15,827 nucleotides of DNA from a bacterium (GTDB taxonomy: Bacteria > Hydrogenedentota > Hydrogenedentia > Hydrogenedentiales > SLHB01): contig JAAEQP010000538.1 in the NCBI GenBank assembly GCA_024231375.1, positions 1-15,827 of the forward strand. Direction: 5' to 3'. The position numbers were made by a program, and so were the translations under genes. Each line of letters opens with the position of its first letter. The stretch's first letter is position 1. Below are positions 14,869-15,827 of the stretch, in pieces. A model generated the notes under the pieces. It saw nothing but the letters and a program-made list of their open reading frames with translations, did no database searches and had not been told where the DNA came from.

Positions 14869-15711
14869 CTAATCCGCCGCGATGCCATCAAGAATCTCGC
14901 GAACGATGGCCCCATTCTCGGCGACTTGGTCTCTGTCCTTTGGGTACATCCCGACGACGATGGCGTCGTTGGGTTTGATGCGCGTCAGAACCGTTTCGAA
15001 AGCTTCGCGCACCTGCGCGGGTGAGCTGCACAAGCGGCTCGCACCCAGCACTTTGAAAGCCAGACAGGTCTTGTCCGTCTGTGCGATACGGTCCAACATT
15101 TTGAACCGGTCGTCGTGGTCGAAGACCTCCTCAGCCTTGTGCGCGCCCGCGACCACGGCGCTTTCGCGGTCCCGTTGACGTATGGAGAGATTGTACAGAC
15201 ACGCCATGTAGAAATCGAGATCCCATGCCCGGTCCTCGGCCAGTTCGATGACCTCGGGGATGTGGGTTCCCAACCCCACCTGCACGCCCGTGTCGCGAAT
15301 GCACTTCAACAGATCTTCGATCTTGGCGAGGTCGCCCGCCAGGTAGTGGCGGTCGGTCCAGGTCCCGTGAACGTAAACGCCCGCACATCCGAATGCCGCA
15401 AGCTGGCGGACGTGCCCGTGCAGGTTGCGCAATTCCGACGCGGTCTGGGCGATGAAATGCATGCGGCCGCCCTCCGCCCGAAACTCGCGGATACAGGCTT
15501 GGATCAGCGCATCCCCGCGCGCCTGCACGGTGTTGATGCCATGGCGTTCGCACGCAGAAAGGGTCTGCTTCACGCGATTGACGGTGAAATGGGCTTCCAT
15601 GTCGCGGCTCATGGTATCGGAGAAATGCGAATTGCCCCGGAACGGGTTGCCACCGACGATTAGCCGTGAGATTCGGTGGCCGCCGAAGGGAATGGTCGGT
15701 AGGGGGGTCAT
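14869..15711 (-). CDS. Aldo/keto-reductase-fold protein, catalytic tetrad not conserved
   Basis: This 280-residue cytoplasmic TIM-barrel protein resembles aldo/keto reductases by overall pattern: SRLIVGGNPF (15-24), HGINTVQARGDALIQ (58-71), GVYVHG (111-116), VGLGTHIPEV and the C-terminal AIVVGMYPKDRDQVAENGAIV (250-270), which is the usual NADP-phosphate and helix region. The Asp-Tyr pair expected after GIN, as in FDTA-x2-YG, is replaced by VQARGDAL, and the expected Lys in the following strand is Gln89 (HFIAQT). Only a histidine (His115) fits the tetrad. So it may be a non-reductase member with another barrel chemistry or a binding role. The start at 15711 has only a weak ribosome binding site; a second Met (residue 34) would lose the conserved first strand. 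It is first in an operon with the Tat lipoprotein phosphoesterase. Confidence 0.75.
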   Translation of the reverse strand: MTPLPTIPFGGHRISRLIVGGNPFRGNSHFSDTMSRDMEAHFTVNRVKQTLSACERHGINTVQARGDALIQACIREFRAEGGRMHFIAQTASELRNLHGHVRQLAAFGCAGVYVHGTWTDRHYLAGDLAKIEDLLKCIRDTGVQVGLGTHIPEVIELAEDRAWDLDFYMACLYNLSIRQRDRESAVVAGAHKAEEVFDHDDRFKMLDRIAQTDKTCLAFKVLGASRLCSSPAQVREAFETVLTRIKPNDAIVVGMYPKDRDQVAENGAIVREILDGIAAD

Positions 15712-15755
15712 GGTGAATCGGTCCCGGTTATGGCTTTGGCCGCCTCGCTGACGAC

Positions 15756-15827
15756 GCGAAAGCGGGGACAGTGGGGTTGTTGAAATAATCTCAGCCGTGG
15801 CGCGTAGCCCGCGACAAGCGGGGGACA
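15756..15827. repeat. AAGCGGGGACA repeat copies at the right edge
   Basis: GCGAAAGCGGGGACA (15756-15770), followed by GTTGTTGAAA, closely resembles 8955-8977, where GCGCAAAAGCGGGGAC is followed by TATTGAAGAA. A second, incomplete copy, GCGACAAGCGGGGGACA, occupies 15811-15827 and is cut by the window end; a small CCCGC/GCGGG hairpin (15808-15822) overlaps it. The block lies directly upstream of the AKR-fold gene. It is probably the same REP-like family as the 8955-9170 cluster. Confidence 0.6.

Overview
The window is GC-rich bacterial chromosomal DNA. It has no rRNA, tRNA, CRISPR array, transposase or phage gene. The gene content suggests a free-living, polysaccharide-handling bacterium of the Planctomycetota/Lentisphaerota/Hydrogenedentota sort. 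The pointers are a type II prepilin-like surface protein with a C-terminal H-X(n)-DG motif, two large secreted glycoside-hydrolase-like enzymes, two exopolysaccharide-type glycosyltransferases, an SGNH protein fused to a carbohydrate-binding-like domain, and GGGACAGTCCC-type intergenic repeats. This placement is an inference from gene content, not from a marker gene.

Layout. 1-439 has no gene. It holds a strong hairpin (96-135), a cloverleaf-like palindromic element (211-311) and a good sigma70-type promoter (325-354) that reads into a TetR-family regulator (440-1069, +). A prepilin-like H-X-DG protein follows (1209-2225, +) and ends in a hairpin terminator. On the minus strand lie an ankyrin-repeat protein (2547-3068) and a tight operon transcribed 8913 to 3372. 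That operon encodes a GT4 glycosyltransferase, a membrane GT2 glycosyltransferase 3 nt later, and a 1028-aa secreted GH106-like hydrolase whose start codon overlaps the GT2 stop. About 300 bases of repeats (8914-9212) separate the operon from a second secreted TIM-barrel hydrolase-like protein (9213-11135, -). Divergent from this are two tandem small thioredoxin-fold [2Fe-2S] ferredoxins (11302-11589 and 11630-11959, +), then a membrane-anchored SGNH hydrolase with a C-terminal jelly roll (12104-14017, +). The right end is a minus-strand operon of an aldo/keto-reductase-fold protein (14869-15711) and a Tat-exported lipoprotein metallophosphoesterase (14043-14843). The window ends in another copy of the AAGCGGGGACA repeat family.

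How the genes may work together. GT4, GT2 and the GH106-like enzyme are translationally linked. This suggests one unit that builds a surface glycan and trims or recycles it or a related glycan. The second secreted hydrolase-like protein and the SGNH/CBM protein fit a surface or periplasmic carbohydrate theme. The ferredoxin pair and the ankyrin protein have no visible link to that theme. No clearly new multi-gene system is proven. The best candidates for a second look are the ferredoxin pair with unequal cysteine spacing, the AKR-fold protein lacking most of the catalytic tetrad and paired with a Tat lipoprotein phosphoesterase, and the structured intergenic repeats.
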